DNA from: Brevipalpus yothersi
Taxonomy: Eukaryota > Arthropoda > Arachnida > Trombidiformes > Tenuipalpidae
Direction of reading: 5' to 3'
Assembly (NCBI GenBank): GCA_003956705.1
Contig: QZCP01000151.1
Coordinates: forward strand, 1-64,000
DNA: 64,000 bases
Position numbers and translations under genes: made by a program. A model generated the notes under the pieces. The model saw only the letters and a list, made by a program, of their open reading frames with translations. It was not told the origin of the DNA and made no database searches. Below are positions 23,307-33,981 of the stretch, piece by piece; the stretch's first letter is position 1; every line of letters starts with the position of its first letter.

Positions 23307-23445
23307 TCCCTTCACTGGGATTGATTAAAATTCAATAATTGTGCGGAATAATATTTCTCACGACCTTGTTTATTGTCCCTTCACTGGGACTATTTTACGT
23401 ATAGATGATCTCGTTCATTTCAATTCGATGGCCCTTCACTGGGCC
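23307..23445 (-). other. Three TTCACT-loop hairpins between env and third gene
   Basis: Three short perfect stems share the same loop: TCCC-TTCACT-GGGA (23307-23320), GTCCC-TTCACT-GGGAC (23375-23390) and GGCCC-TTCACT-GGGCC (23430-23445). On the sense (minus) strand the loop is AGTGAA. The stems differ from one another but remain paired. Related hairpins lie at 30712, 44443 and 44547. Confidence 0.7.
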
Positions 23446-23460
23446 GACTATCAGACATCC

Positions 23461-26400
23461 TTAAAAATATGGCCGTCTGGTTGCATTTTTTATTCGTTGC
23501 AGTTCAAGGAATGAAAGAGGTTTGAGGTCCTCTCCCTCTGAGGGGGTCTGGGTCAATATATTAACCACATATGGTCTTCTGGACTGCTTCACCAAACTTG
23601 CTACATTGGCAGTTCCTCTAATGACCTGAAATTTTACTCTACAGCACCACGAATAACACAAGCAAAGAGCTGTTAATACCAATATGGGGACGAATACCCA
23701 GGAGAGCATCATCTGTACATTCATCGGTACGTATCGAGGTGATCTTCGAATGATTACCAGAAGATCAACATCTGTGACCTCAGGAAACTCCCATTTCTGC
23801 AACGGAGGCATAGGTGGTAATTGGACTGGGATCATAGAGACCCATTCTTCACCCAAACTTTCTCTCCTGATCACCCTGTCAGCATAGTACAAGTTACTTC
23901 TATCTCCGATACTGAAATTACTTCTTTGTGACATCCGGAACACAAATGGTGGGCAAGGCTGCACTATGCCTTTATAGATGAGGTTATTTCTGAAACATTG
24001 TATGAGATAAGAACCCTCAACCCATCGCACATCAAGCTCAGGATCGAAAGTATCGTTACCACTTTTACATTCACTCACTTTCCACATTGCATCGGTTTCA
24101 GATGGAATAGCTTCTTTACAAGGACCCTCTGGAGGTATCGGTACATTTTCTCCCTCTATCTCTGATTGTCGGAGACGGCAGACTCTTGAGGTGTTCTTTT
24201 CTAGCAGTAGCACTGTTGGACCCTGGTATTTGAGTTTACATGTATGAGTCTTATTCTCCCGATACAAATTGAATGGCCTGGCTTTCACGACCTCACGATC
24301 TTCATCCATTAAATGAGTTAGGAAGCTAGTGGTAAAGTTTTGGTATTCATCATGGTCCTTCAGCTTGCAGTTGAAAGCATATATCTGTTCGAAAGGACAG
24401 TGCCCAAGTCCATCACACAATTCATTGATTCTCAACCCTTGAAACAACTTGGGACTAATAGCACCACTACTCATCCTAGCTCTTGCTGCTTCCCGAAAAT
24501 ACTGTCCAGCCACCTTCAACTCAACTGTGATAACGGTGTACCTTGAGTTTAATGCTGGGATCAGAGTGAAGAGAGTATTCATCGTAGCATTTACTTTTCT
24601 GAGATCATTAATCACCTCTTGGATTTTCATCTGGTTGGCCTTTACCGCCGTTTGCAGCATTTGATACTTTCGGGCAACTCTTTCAGTCAAACTTGATAAT
24701 TCATCATAGTTCATATCAACCTTATGGTCTAGATCACTAACTCGGGAGCTCATCTGGACCATCAAATAGGTGTTCATTGCAGAGGCCAGGATAATTCCTC
24801 CAATTGAAATCACTCCAGCCACGAGCATAGCGGACCTTATACCTCTAACGTTGGCTTGACAAACCTCTTTCAAAGGTTCGAGATAGTCTACTTCATAACT
24901 CTTTTTACATTCTTGAAGAGTATAATTCATATACTGATTAAGGTCGATAGAGTCACTGTCGGTTTGTCGCTTTATCTTTTTCGCTTTAAAATAGTCTCCT
25001 ACATCCGTAAAGTAAACTCGAGTGAGGCTACGCAATTTGTTACCAACCCTAGCCCAGCATGTAACGGCTGTATTTCCAGTGATTATTATTTATTTTGTGA
25101 TGGTGTGACAATGAGCACCCGCAGAATTAGTTCCATAGAGGTAACTAAAATTAGACCCCCTTGGGATTTGCTCATTGACTGTGACTGCCAATCCGAGTGA
25201 GCTGGAGTTGGACAAGTTTCTCCATTCATTTTTCACGAAAGTTTTCGTAGCATAGTAAGCGGTAGCACGGCATGAGAACTTTATCTTTGTATGCTCTTTG
25301 ACAAATTCTGGGTTGGTGTCCAAGCAAATTCTTGGAATGCCATATTCGTTTATGCACCTTGTACCCTGTTCATCAGATATTTCCTTCACCTTACATGCAC
25401 TTGAGTAGCCTGTAGCTGTGGCGCAGTTGCTGTCCGATAGCCTTTGACTACAAGCAAACAGGATAATGTATGTCCACCCCTGTAAATTTTCTATTTGGCG
25501 ACAATGATTATCGAAGAACCGACAAGGCATCATTTTATCAGATTTCCTCTTCGTCATCTTCATCATTTCATCAACTTCATTTTGGTCACCCTGTACGGCA
25601 TAATCAGATGAGGCTATTTCTCGCTCAGCAGATTTTTGATTGATTACTGGGCCAGGTTGTGAAGATATGTTCCTGCTGAAACGCCAGATCGTGGCGTTAG
25701 GTCTCAGACACGGTGACACAATTTTCAACATCATGTTAATTTGAACGGCTCCTCTACTAGCCTTCAATGCCATATTCCTCCACTCAATTGGTGATTCTGG
25801 TGATAACACAGTTCCAGCCACATTGATCAATGATAGAGCCAACAACGTTTTTATGAGATTTTTTGCTCGTTTTGATTTATAGTTTTCGCGCTCTGTGGGC
25901 CTAGTAGTTTTTGTTCCTTCCTTTGTCCACTTCTTGTGACCTCTTTGCCTCTTCCTTTTCTGAAGCAGTTTAACCTCGTATCTCCCTGATCCAGAATCAA
26001 GTACTTCATCACTCTCATTGGCCGAACTGTCATCTCCATCATGCCCATTTCCCTTCTCCTCATGCCCACGTGATAAGTCTCGAGAATCATTACGGTCAGA
26101 AGAACCAGGCTCATCTGCATTAATGGGATCGTCAGGCTCAACATCGTCCGCATGATGAATCTCGAGAGAAGGATGATCCTCTTGCTCAATTATTTGCTGA
26201 TTGTCCTGCTCTGGCAAGTTAGGTTCGACGGAGGATTCAACATCAGTTCCCAAGATAGTTGTGTCGCCTTCTTGCGCTACCGTGGATTGCTCTGGAGGAC
26301 TAGCTTGCGTCTCGGGAACTCGTATCTCATCAACGGTGACCTCTTCACCTGGTCTTCGGTGATAACGCTTCAACCTATCGATATGATACGTCTTTTGTTC

Positions 26401-27561
26401 TCCTGCCACGGTTATTCCATAGGTCGTCTCTCCGATTACACGTTCAATCGGGAACGGAAATGCAAATTTCGGATCTAGTTTGCCGGTTGCTGTCGGGAGG
26501 TCAATTAAAACCAGATCTCCTACCTTGAAGTTTTCCAGCCGATGACTGGGGTCATGTGTGAGAGCTTGACCCATTTTGCTCTTTAGGGAATAAGTAGCCG
26601 CCATATCCCGTAACAAAGTCCATTGCTCTAGAATGAATTCCTGATATTTGGTTAAATCGGTCTGTCTTTCTGCCGACTCCTCATCATACTCAGTGCTAAC
26701 TTCTGGCTCGAATCTAATGTCGACAGGCAAAGTGGGATGTCGGCCATACAGGAGGAAGAATGGCGATGCTTTGGTAGATTTATTGATACTATGGTTATAT
26801 GCAAATTGTTCGTGGGGTGAGATTAAATTCCATCGTTTCTGATTTTTGGTGTAATGCTCCAAGATGTTCGCTAGGGTTTGGTTATTTTTTTCGACCATAC
26901 CACTGCTCTGTGGGTGGTATGCGCTGGCAAAATTCCAAGTAGTCCCCATGAATTTGGTCACTTCTCCGACAAGCCAAGAAATAAAATTTGACCCCTGATC
27001 ACTTTGAATAATTTTGGGACATCCATGCCAAGCGATAATATTTTCGATTAAGAAGCGGCTGGTCAACCCAGATTGATAGTTTTCGACGGCTCTAACCTCT
27101 GCATACCGAGTGAAGTAATCGGTAGCTACAAGAATGTACCGATAAGATGCAACAGGAGGCAGAGGTCCCACTGCATCTATTCCTATTCTCTCAAATGGAG
27201 CACTTGAATGGATAGATCGTAGCGGTGCGCTCAGCCTGAAGGGGCGTTTAAATTTTTGGCACGAGTCACAGGAAGCGACGTATTCGTTGATATCTTTCGC
27301 CATCCCTGCCCAATAATATTTCGTAACTATTCTCTGATAGGTGCGCTCAGCGTTAGGATGACCAGCCAACACTTCATCATGGTAAGTCTGACAAATAGAT
27401 TTTTGCATACCACATGGTACCATGATGCTATACTCTTCTCTGTATGGTTGTTTTACCAACCGGTACAGTAGACCATCATGCATCTTATACCTTGACAGTC
27501 GAGCTCTAGCTCGCTTTGACAAACTGTCCATGATATTCATTCTGTAAATTATTGAGCTCAA
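23461..27561 (-). pseudogene. Integrase and envelope of element 2 in one frame
   Basis: One continuous frame of 1367 codons with a single TAA (25090-25092). It begins near the RNase H/integrase border and has the HHCC finger (QTYHDEVLAGH, then CDSCQ). The integrase core is complete: Asp in GIDAVGPLP, Asp in SDQGSNF and Glu in GMVEKNNQ. An acidic linker and a basic KKWTKEGTK stretch follow. Without any stop the frame then passes into env: a hydrophobic segment, a Cys-rich surface part, an RxxR site, a glycine-rich hydrophobic fusion-peptide-like segment, a coiled-coil region and a transmembrane anchor near the C-terminus (LSWVFVPILVLTALCLCYSW). The envelope would mediate membrane fusion. The TAA inside the surface part makes it non-functional. 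Confidence 0.85.
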
Positions 27562-27576
27562 TTTTGGGTCCTCTCG

Positions 27577-29039
27577 CTACTTCCGTTTTATTTCATCTTC
27601 TCCTTCTACCACTTGCATACACAAGCCAACCAAATATTGCTCACTTTCATCATTTTCCTCTTTTCCCTCAGATTCATTGAGAACCAATGGATATCTGGAG
27701 AGAGCATCAACATCATGATGGTGTTTGCTAGACTTATATACAATTTTAAAGTTATATTGTTGCAACTTTAGGGCATAGCGCATGAGCCTAGGAGGTAAAT
27801 CTTTCTTACTCATAAGAAAACATAATGAACAATGATCAGTCATGACCTCGAAATAGATGCCGTCGAGGTAGTGATTCCATTTGGTGACTGCGTACACTAT
27901 GGCCAAACACTCTTCATCCCCGATATGATAATTCAACTCGGCATTCTTCAACATTCTACTCGCATAGGCTACAGGATGCCACTTCCCGTCGACTTGTTGG
28001 AGTTGTATAGCTCCCAATCCAAAGTCACTGGCATCAGTCCTTACTTGCGTTTCTCTGGATGCTTCGTAATGAACTAATACTGGTTCTCGGATTAGAGCAT
28101 TTTTCAGCTTTTGAAAAGCTTGTTGCTGATCCTCCCCCCACTTAAAAGGCTTTTCCTCTCTGGTGAGATCAGTTAGTGGCTTGGCAATGAGGGAGAAGTT
28201 TTTTATGAATTTTCGGTAGTAAGAACATAGAGCCACGAAGGACCTGACATCCTTGAGCGTCATTGGTACTGGAAAATCTTTTACCGCTCTTATTTTTTCA
28301 TAATCTGGCATTTGGTCGAACTTATTGATTCGATGCCCTAAATAAAGAATTTCATCCGAGAGAAATTCACATTTTGATGGCTTAAGCCGAAGATTGGCGT
28401 CAGACAAGAGTCTGGAAACCTTTTCAATTCGCTCCAAATGACACTCGAATGTCTTGGAAAAATTACAATATCGTCGATATACACTAAGCAAGAGTTGTAC
28501 TTAAGTGGGGCTAGCACTTGATCCAAAATATACTGGAAATAGCTTCCAGCATTCATCACCCCGAACGGTGTACGATTGTAAGAGTAAGCGCCTGTTTCAG
28601 TCACCAGCGTTAGCTTGGGTCTATCTTCAGGATACCCTGACCTCAAATCGAGGAGGCTAAAGTAAGTCGAGCCTTCCAGTGCATCGAGAGCTGCTTCAAT
28701 TCTCGGTAACGGATATTTGAACGCTTCTGTTATTGCATTCAGCCGCCTGAACTCAACACACATTCTCATCTCCCCAGTTTTCTTGGGTACCAGTACAACT
28801 GGAAATCCCCATGGAGATATGGCAGGCGAAATAATCCCTGCCTCCAGCAGCTCAGCCACTATCTTATCAATGATCTCACGTTTTTTCACTGATTGTCGAT
28901 AAGGAGCTGAATGGATTGGTGAATGATCACCAGTATCCACTCGAAACTGGCATACATTAGTACAACCCAATTCTTCGTCATTCGTTGCAAACATGTATTC
29001 ATACCGATCTAGCAGTTGAACCAACTCATTCCTTCTCAA
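27577..29039 (-). pseudogene. Reverse transcriptase/RNase H of element 2, frameshifted
   Basis: Fingers and palm are in the frame 29039-28338: MCVEFRRLNAI, then a DLRSGY block with a short deletion directly after it, then YIDDIVIF. The frame is then lost; the thumb and RNase H continue in frame 28491-27577 (ILYLGHRIN, SFVALCSYYRKF). RNase H acids are visible in RTDASDFGLGA, MTDHCSL and DVDALSR. The deletion after DLRSGY and the shift after the catalytic YIDD destroy the enzyme. The start overlaps the protease frame by a few bases with a one-base shift. Confidence 0.85.
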
Positions 29040-29590
29040 CGGATCAATTTGTCAGATATTTTAACAGCCGCATAATTTTTTTCGGGTTCACCTATTAGCA
29101 CTGGGCAAGCAACCTCAGTTACTGTTTGTTCCCCTAAAACTTCCAATTTACTAGCATTTTTCCCCACTTCGACAACCTTATCTCGGCATCCAACCCATAG
29201 ATCTGCCACTTCGGCAATATCTTGGCCGAGTAACACGTTGATCCCAACGGGGAGAGATGGTACAACGATAAACGTTGCATCAATTGTAATATTTTGATTC
29301 CCAGCCAGCACTGTGATGACTAAATCACATTCACCAAGTGGTCGTAACGGATTGTTTCTGGCGGATTCAGCTCCGGGTCCAGAATATGAGTACAGATTCG
29401 CTTGAGTCTCCTTCAAGACTGCTTCGGTAATAATTGACACTTCACTTCCAGAATCTACACAAGCCTGGTATGACTTCTTTTTGATTTCGATTGGGGCATA
29501 AACTAACTTATTTCGGTGAACTATTCTAGTTAGTCCAACAACGACTAGCTGGATGACATCACTGACTTCCTCAGCGATTTGCTGGACCAC
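29036..29590 (-). pseudogene. Aspartic protease of element 2
   Basis: Retropepsin with CVDSGSEVSIIT (catalytic D-S-G), the flanking ASARNNPLRPLGECD-like stretch (here ESARNNPLRPLGECD) and GINVLLGQDIAEVADLW. The same blocks occur in the plus-strand element at 35176. It would cleave the polyprotein. The frame ends in a stop at 29036, one base out of register with the reverse transcriptase frame, and is also out of frame with gag upstream. Confidence 0.85.
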
Positions 29591-29731
29591 TCGAGGGCCT
29601 CGAGGTCCTCAGCGTTGACCTTCAGCCTCTCTACCGGGACCACTGGTCTGTGGTCGCCCATTTCGGCTTGGAATTTGAGAAGGGCCGGAGATATTTTGGC
29701 CACTAGAATTTCTGCTTTCATCAGCCATTCT

Positions 29732-30592
29732 TTAACGGCACTCTCTCCACCGATGTCCAATTTTTCGACAATAATTGCAAGTAATTGGCGTGGTTTGACT
29801 TCTCACATTGTCAGTACCACTTGAAGCTTGGATCCTTGGAAGAGAGGTTCTTATCTCCGCTGCTGTTGATGCAGTAGCGTTTGTTGAACTTTCCAGTCGC
29901 TCACTCAAACTTCGAATCACACTACTCAAAGTTTCAACGGTTTTCATGAGTGACTCATGGTTCGAAACGGTTTGTTCATGATTCTCTTCCTCAGCCATCT
30001 CAGCATTCTGAGCTTCCTCGATAAGCTCATCTAATGTCTGAGGATTCCTAAGGCTGACCCACTTTTTCAGCCTATCATCTAATCCTTCCCGGACGTGGAT
30101 GATGATCATAGTCTCATCCATCTCACGATTGAAACGCATGCATAGGGCTCGCATATTCAGTATATAATCATGCACTGGTTCTCCTTTCTTCTGCTTGAAG
30201 TTTATCAACTTTCTATAACACCCAATAGCACAGTCTGATCTGACCATTGTTTTGAGCATTTCTTGTTTGAGTTTTTCGTAAGTATCAATAGGTTTACCAG
30301 GACCCATTTTAGAGCAAAAGGTTTTCATCCATATTCGAGCATTCCCTCTGACAAAGGCTGGCAACCTAACAAACCGTTCAATGCTAGTTCATCCCAATGC
30401 ATTGGTGATATCTTCGTAATCTTCAAAAAAATCAAGTAAGTCTTCATTCTTTTCTCCTGAAAAAAATGGGACGGTTTCGTTCATCTCACCAAGTGTAGCA
30501 ACTTGGTTAACTACATGACCATTCACTGATCCATCTTGATCAAATGAATGAGAGCTGGCATTAGCGGCCCCGTTTATCCTTGAGGATTCCAT
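29732..30592 (-). pseudogene. Gag of element 2
   Basis: Starts at 30592 (MESSRINGAAN) and shows the capsid-type pattern FFSGEKNEDLLDFFEDYEDI, then FVRGNARIWMKTF, FKQKKGEPVHDYI and HVREGLDDRLKKWV, as in Ty3/gypsy gag. A single CCHC knuckle, CNYCRKIGHRWREC, lies at its end. A TGA at 30389-30391 sits where the plus-strand copy has a tryptophan codon, so the frame is closed early. A further frame change follows the knuckle before the protease. Gag packages the RNA and forms the particle. Confidence 0.85.
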
Positions 30593-30786
30593 TTAAACTA
30601 TTCAGCTTTCGGACTCTTACTTATTAACTCTGAATGATTACTCCAACAATTATGATTTGTAAATTCAATTGTCAACACAATGCTAGTACGCACTTACAAT
30701 ATGAGCTAAGAAGCCGTTCACTTGGCTAAACTTACGAATGCGTAGAGCAAGAAATCGATTTCAACCACACCCAAAAAAATCGATAT
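30593..30786 (-). other. Leader of element 2, left piece
   Basis: About 190 bases upstream of gag with no coding sequence. It contains one TTCACT-loop hairpin at 30712-30727 (AGCC-GTTCACTT-GGCT, inner G-T pair). The leader stops at the plus-strand element's left target duplication. Confidence 0.6.
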
Positions 30787-30791
30787 ATTGA
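30787..30791 (+). repeat. Target-site duplication (left), ATTGA
   Basis: ATTGA here directly precedes the TG of the left LTR. The same five bases follow the CA of the right LTR at 44381-44385. Five-base duplications are usual for Ty3/gypsy integrases. Confidence 0.85.
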
Positions 30792-30978
30792 TGAAACCCG
30801 AAAAACAGGTCACCATATAGGTAGGGAGAGAAGGAGAACTTGAGGCAACAGCCGAAAACTTTTCGCCATGTTGGCACTTACCAGTTCTTCTCTCTCCCCG
30901 ATGGTTGTTCTGTCTGCAAACATGAATCAAAATTAAATAGTGAAAAACCCAAAAAATATTGTGATTTTGACCCTTGCA
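30792..30978 (+). repeat. 5' LTR of element 1
   Basis: Starts TGAAACCCGAAAAACAGG and ends CCCTTGCA. It matches 44194-44380 base for base except at 30889. It is unusually short for an envelope-bearing element. No clear TATA box is visible. Confidence 0.92.
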
Positions 30979-30981
30979 ATT

Positions 30982-30999
30982 TGGTTCCCCTGAACGTGA
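30982..30999 (+). other. Primer-binding site of element 1
   Basis: TGGTTCCCCTGAACGTGA begins three bases (ATT) after the LTR. A TGG start at this spot is where the CCA end of a tRNA primes minus-strand DNA. The tRNA would end in GGGGAACCA; its identity is not settled here. Confidence 0.75.
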
Positions 31000-31002
31000 T
31001 TT

Positions 31003-31087
31003 ATTGTGTCGATGGTGAGGATATTGGTTCAATTAAAATATTAAAAGATAAGTATTTTCTTCATTCTTTCCTCACCATCGACACAAT
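31003..31087 (+). other. 19-bp perfect inverted repeat just after the primer site
   Basis: 31003-31021 (ATTGTGTCGATGGTGAGGA) and 31069-31087 are exact reverse complements, with a 47-base AT-rich loop. Two G-U pairs could extend the base of the stem. It starts four bases after the primer site, where retroviral leaders often hold dimerisation or packaging structures. That role is inference. Confidence 0.8.
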
Positions 31088-31089
31088 GG

Positions 31090-31960
31090 TGTTTCCATTT
31101 TTCTCTCTTTCTTTCTCTCTCTTTCTCTGTTGATCAGTTTTTTTGTTCCTTTTTTCTGTAACTATTCTTACTGTTTCTTATTATTTTATTGGGTAAAATC
31201 AAAGAATCACTGTGTCTGATATTACACACACACATTCAAACACACACACACACCACCAACAACAACCACCACCACCATTGCTATTACTACTACTACTACT
31301 ACACTGAAGATATACTGTTTCATTTTTAGTATTTATCGTGTGTGGTTATCTTTAACATCATCTTTCTCTTCTCTCTCTTCTCATCGCCTTCTGATTGCTC
31401 GGTGTCTTCTCTACTCTTCTATTCTTCGATCACTAACTACTACTAAATACATCACTACTACTACACTATTCTCTCTGTTTGGTGTGTATGTATGTGTGTG
31501 TATATAACAACTCGCATGAAAAAAAGGACCGATGAAGCGATTATTTTTCAATCCTTACCTCACCAAAGGAGAGATGATGATGATGATTATTTGATTATAA
31601 ATTTGTTGTTATAGATAGAAAAAAAATAAGAGTATCTCTTTCCACATTCTTTGAGTAGCCTTTTCATTTTTCAATTTGTACTGTGTGATTATTTTGTTCT
31701 CTTTTCTCTTCTTCTTCTTCTAATCCTCCATCATCTCTCTGTCCAACACTCATATATATACACACACATTCATCGCCATCCTCATCCTTATTTACTATTA
31801 CCACTAAGGAAAACACGATACTATCTCAATCATCGGCTTTCTCCATTCACTCTGTTCACTATTTCTTTCTCTCTCTTTTTTCGCTCTTCATACACATACA
31901 CATTCACACATACATACGTATACACATACACACAAAGAAGCAATAGGCTTGGTTGAAGAC
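31090..31960 (+). repeat. Simple-sequence-rich part of the element 1 leader
   Basis: Stretches of TCTCTT, ACACAC, ACCACC, TACTAC and ATACACAC alternate over about 870 bases. No protein-like frame is present; the open frame at 31651-31956 is a translation of microsatellites. Confidence 0.7.
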
Positions 31961-32109
31961 GTGTTAGTCATGCGCTTTGAGAAAGTCGGACTTTGAAAAT
32001 TTTTGAACTATTTTTCGGTACACATGATGGTAAAAGTTTAAGTTGAAGGTCTTTCAGATATGATTTTAATCAAAACTTCATGAACACATCTTACTGAGTC
32101 TTTTGATGT

Positions 32110-33165
32110 ATGAAACATATCTCTATCACATTTGGTTCAGAAATTATGACTGAAAAATAAGTGACTTTTTCTGATTTTACCCAATTTTCAGTGTTCCCAG
32201 AAAATTTTTCCAAAATCTTTATCTGATGAAAAGTTCCAAGTTTCTCAACGGTTATGAGATGTACTCAACATACTGAGTCTAATGACACATAGAATTTAGT
32301 TCTATCACAGTTGGTTCAGAAACTATGACCGAAAAATAAGTGACTTTTTCTGACTTTACCCAATTTTCAGTGTTCCCAGAAAATTTTTCCAAAATCTTTA
32401 TCTGATAGAATTCAATGATTATCTAAACAGATTTGGAATGAACTAAGGCTACTGAGTCTATTGATATATAGAAATCGAGTCTATCATGTATGAGTCAGGA
32501 GTTATGACCGAACACAAATTGAAATTTCATGATTTCCCAGGATATTCAGTGTTGCCAGAAATTTTTGCTAAAATTTTTATCTGATCGAATATTCGAATTA
32601 TCTCAACGGACTCGGAAAGATCTTGGAATAGTGAGTCTATTGAGGCATAGAAATTCATTCTATCACATTTGATTCGGAAGTTATGACCCTATGAAGATTG
32701 AATTTTGGTGATTTTCCATGATTTTCTGTGTTGCCAGAAATTTTCGTCAAAATTTTTACCTTCTCGAAAACTTCTATTTTCTCAATTGATATTGATAGTA
32801 CTCTATGAACCGAGTCTGATGACATATTGAAATCGCTTCTATCCTATTTGAGTCGAAAGTTGTAGGGGAAAAATAACTGAATTTTTCTACTTTTTCCTAT
32901 TTTTCATTGTCATCAAAGTTTTTCGCCAGAATCCTTATTACTTCGAATTTCTCCATTATTCTTACCGAATTGGATTCACTTGGACGTACTGAGTCAGGTG
33001 ATATAAGAAAATCAGTTCCAGAGTGCAGGGAGGAAAAGTTGTACCCAAACAAAAACTGAACTTTCATGAATTTGACTGAATTTCAATGTTATCATGAATC
33101 TTTGCTAAAATTCCTATTAGTTGGATTTTCGAATGAATTAATGGTTATCAATTATATTCATTCAA
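32110..33165 (+). repeat. About six diverged ~179-base tandem units in the leader
   Basis: Recurrent order in each unit: TACTGAGTCTA-TGA-A-ATAGAA, then TTCTATCACA-TTG-TTCAGAA, TTATGACCGAAAAATAA, a TTTTC-TGATTT-ACCC block, TTCAGTGTT-CCAGAAA and AAAATCTTTATCTGAT. Units start near 32110, 32287, 32466, 32645, 32826 and 33008. The first two are most alike and similarity falls toward gag. Confidence 0.75.
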
Positions 33166-33169
33166 TTGA

Positions 33170-33981
33170 ACCTAACACTGGACAAAAAAAAAGTAGGTCA
33201 AAAAGTTCATACAACTATAGATTAGTCTACCAAATCACGCGAATTTTTCTCGCTTGCTTCGTCATTACCAGGACCAGTTGCTATCTCTCTTCCTCACTCT
33301 CTCCATTTTACATATAGTATTGCGTTATAATGGTATGAGAGTTGAGCTTGGCGCAGACTGAACTCATTTTCTTCTCTCCTTCGTTTGGATACATTAAAAA
33401 AAAATAACAAACATTCAGCCGTGCTTCAATCTTGGTAAGGAAATAGGCTGGCACGATAATAAACAGTGAAGATAGTATCTAAACACACCAACTCTGAGAA
33501 CTGTTATCTTATCACTTCGTTGCTCAAGTGTAAATTCCCAAATCGTTCTTTCGCTGTTTAACTTCCTCAATTATCTCGCAAGGTAACCGAGTTGATATAT
33601 TGTTCTCTTTCGGGTAATCATTCTTGCTGTACAATTTTGACAACGTAAGTATCACTTCAAACGATTGAGGTCATTCACTGATAGACTCAAGCTACTGTTT
33701 TTTTAAATTATCCATTTTCGACATCGTTTTACGCAATTGTGAGCAATACACTTCAGACTGACTAGTGCAAGGTTTCGGATTGTTTTTTTTATTGTTATTG
33801 TTGAATTTTGAATTTAAATTGCTTTATGCTACAAGGACTTTGACGCGGGTAGGCGTGATCTTGTGAGCTCATTTTGTTATTTGATTCCTTAAGAGAAATT
33901 TATTTTGAAACTTTGTATGAAATATTGAAACTTGTACCTAAGTCAGTCAGTTGTATTTTTGCTCTTGGTGTGATAAAGTGA
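33170..33981 (+). other. Leader between tandem repeats and gag
   Basis: About 800 AT-rich bases. Splice-donor-like strings occur (AACGTAAGTATC near 33641), so the long leader may be removed by splicing. A TGGCGCAGACTGAAC string at 33349 looks like a primer site but is not next to an LTR. Confidence 0.4.

Larger units (their letters stand above)
22086..30786 (-). mobile_element. Decayed envelope-bearing Ty3/gypsy element (element 2), main part
   Basis: Reading on the minus strand from right to left: leader, gag, protease, reverse transcriptase, RNase H, integrase, env, a hairpin cluster, then a third gene with zinc knuckles and an exonuclease domain. The order and most domains match the intact plus-strand element at 30792-44380, but at low identity, so this is a separate lineage and not a recent sister copy. 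It carries several stops and frameshifts, listed in its parts. Its leader was split by the plus-strand element and goes on at 44386. Its 3' end is cut off by a repeat at 22085. No LTR was identified for it. Confidence 0.85.

Noticed and set aside
30840..31133. Small Cys-containing open frame across the 5' LTR and leader
   Set aside because: It lies in the LTR/PBS/hairpin region and is repeated partly in the 3' LTR; best explained by non-coding function.
31651..31956. 101-codon frame rich in Tyr/Thr/His
   Set aside because: Translation of ACACAC/TCTCTT microsatellites in the leader.
33349..33365. TGGCGCAGACTGAAC as a primer-binding site
   Set aside because: It is 2.4 kb from the LTR end. The TGG at 30982, three bases after the LTR, is the proper candidate.
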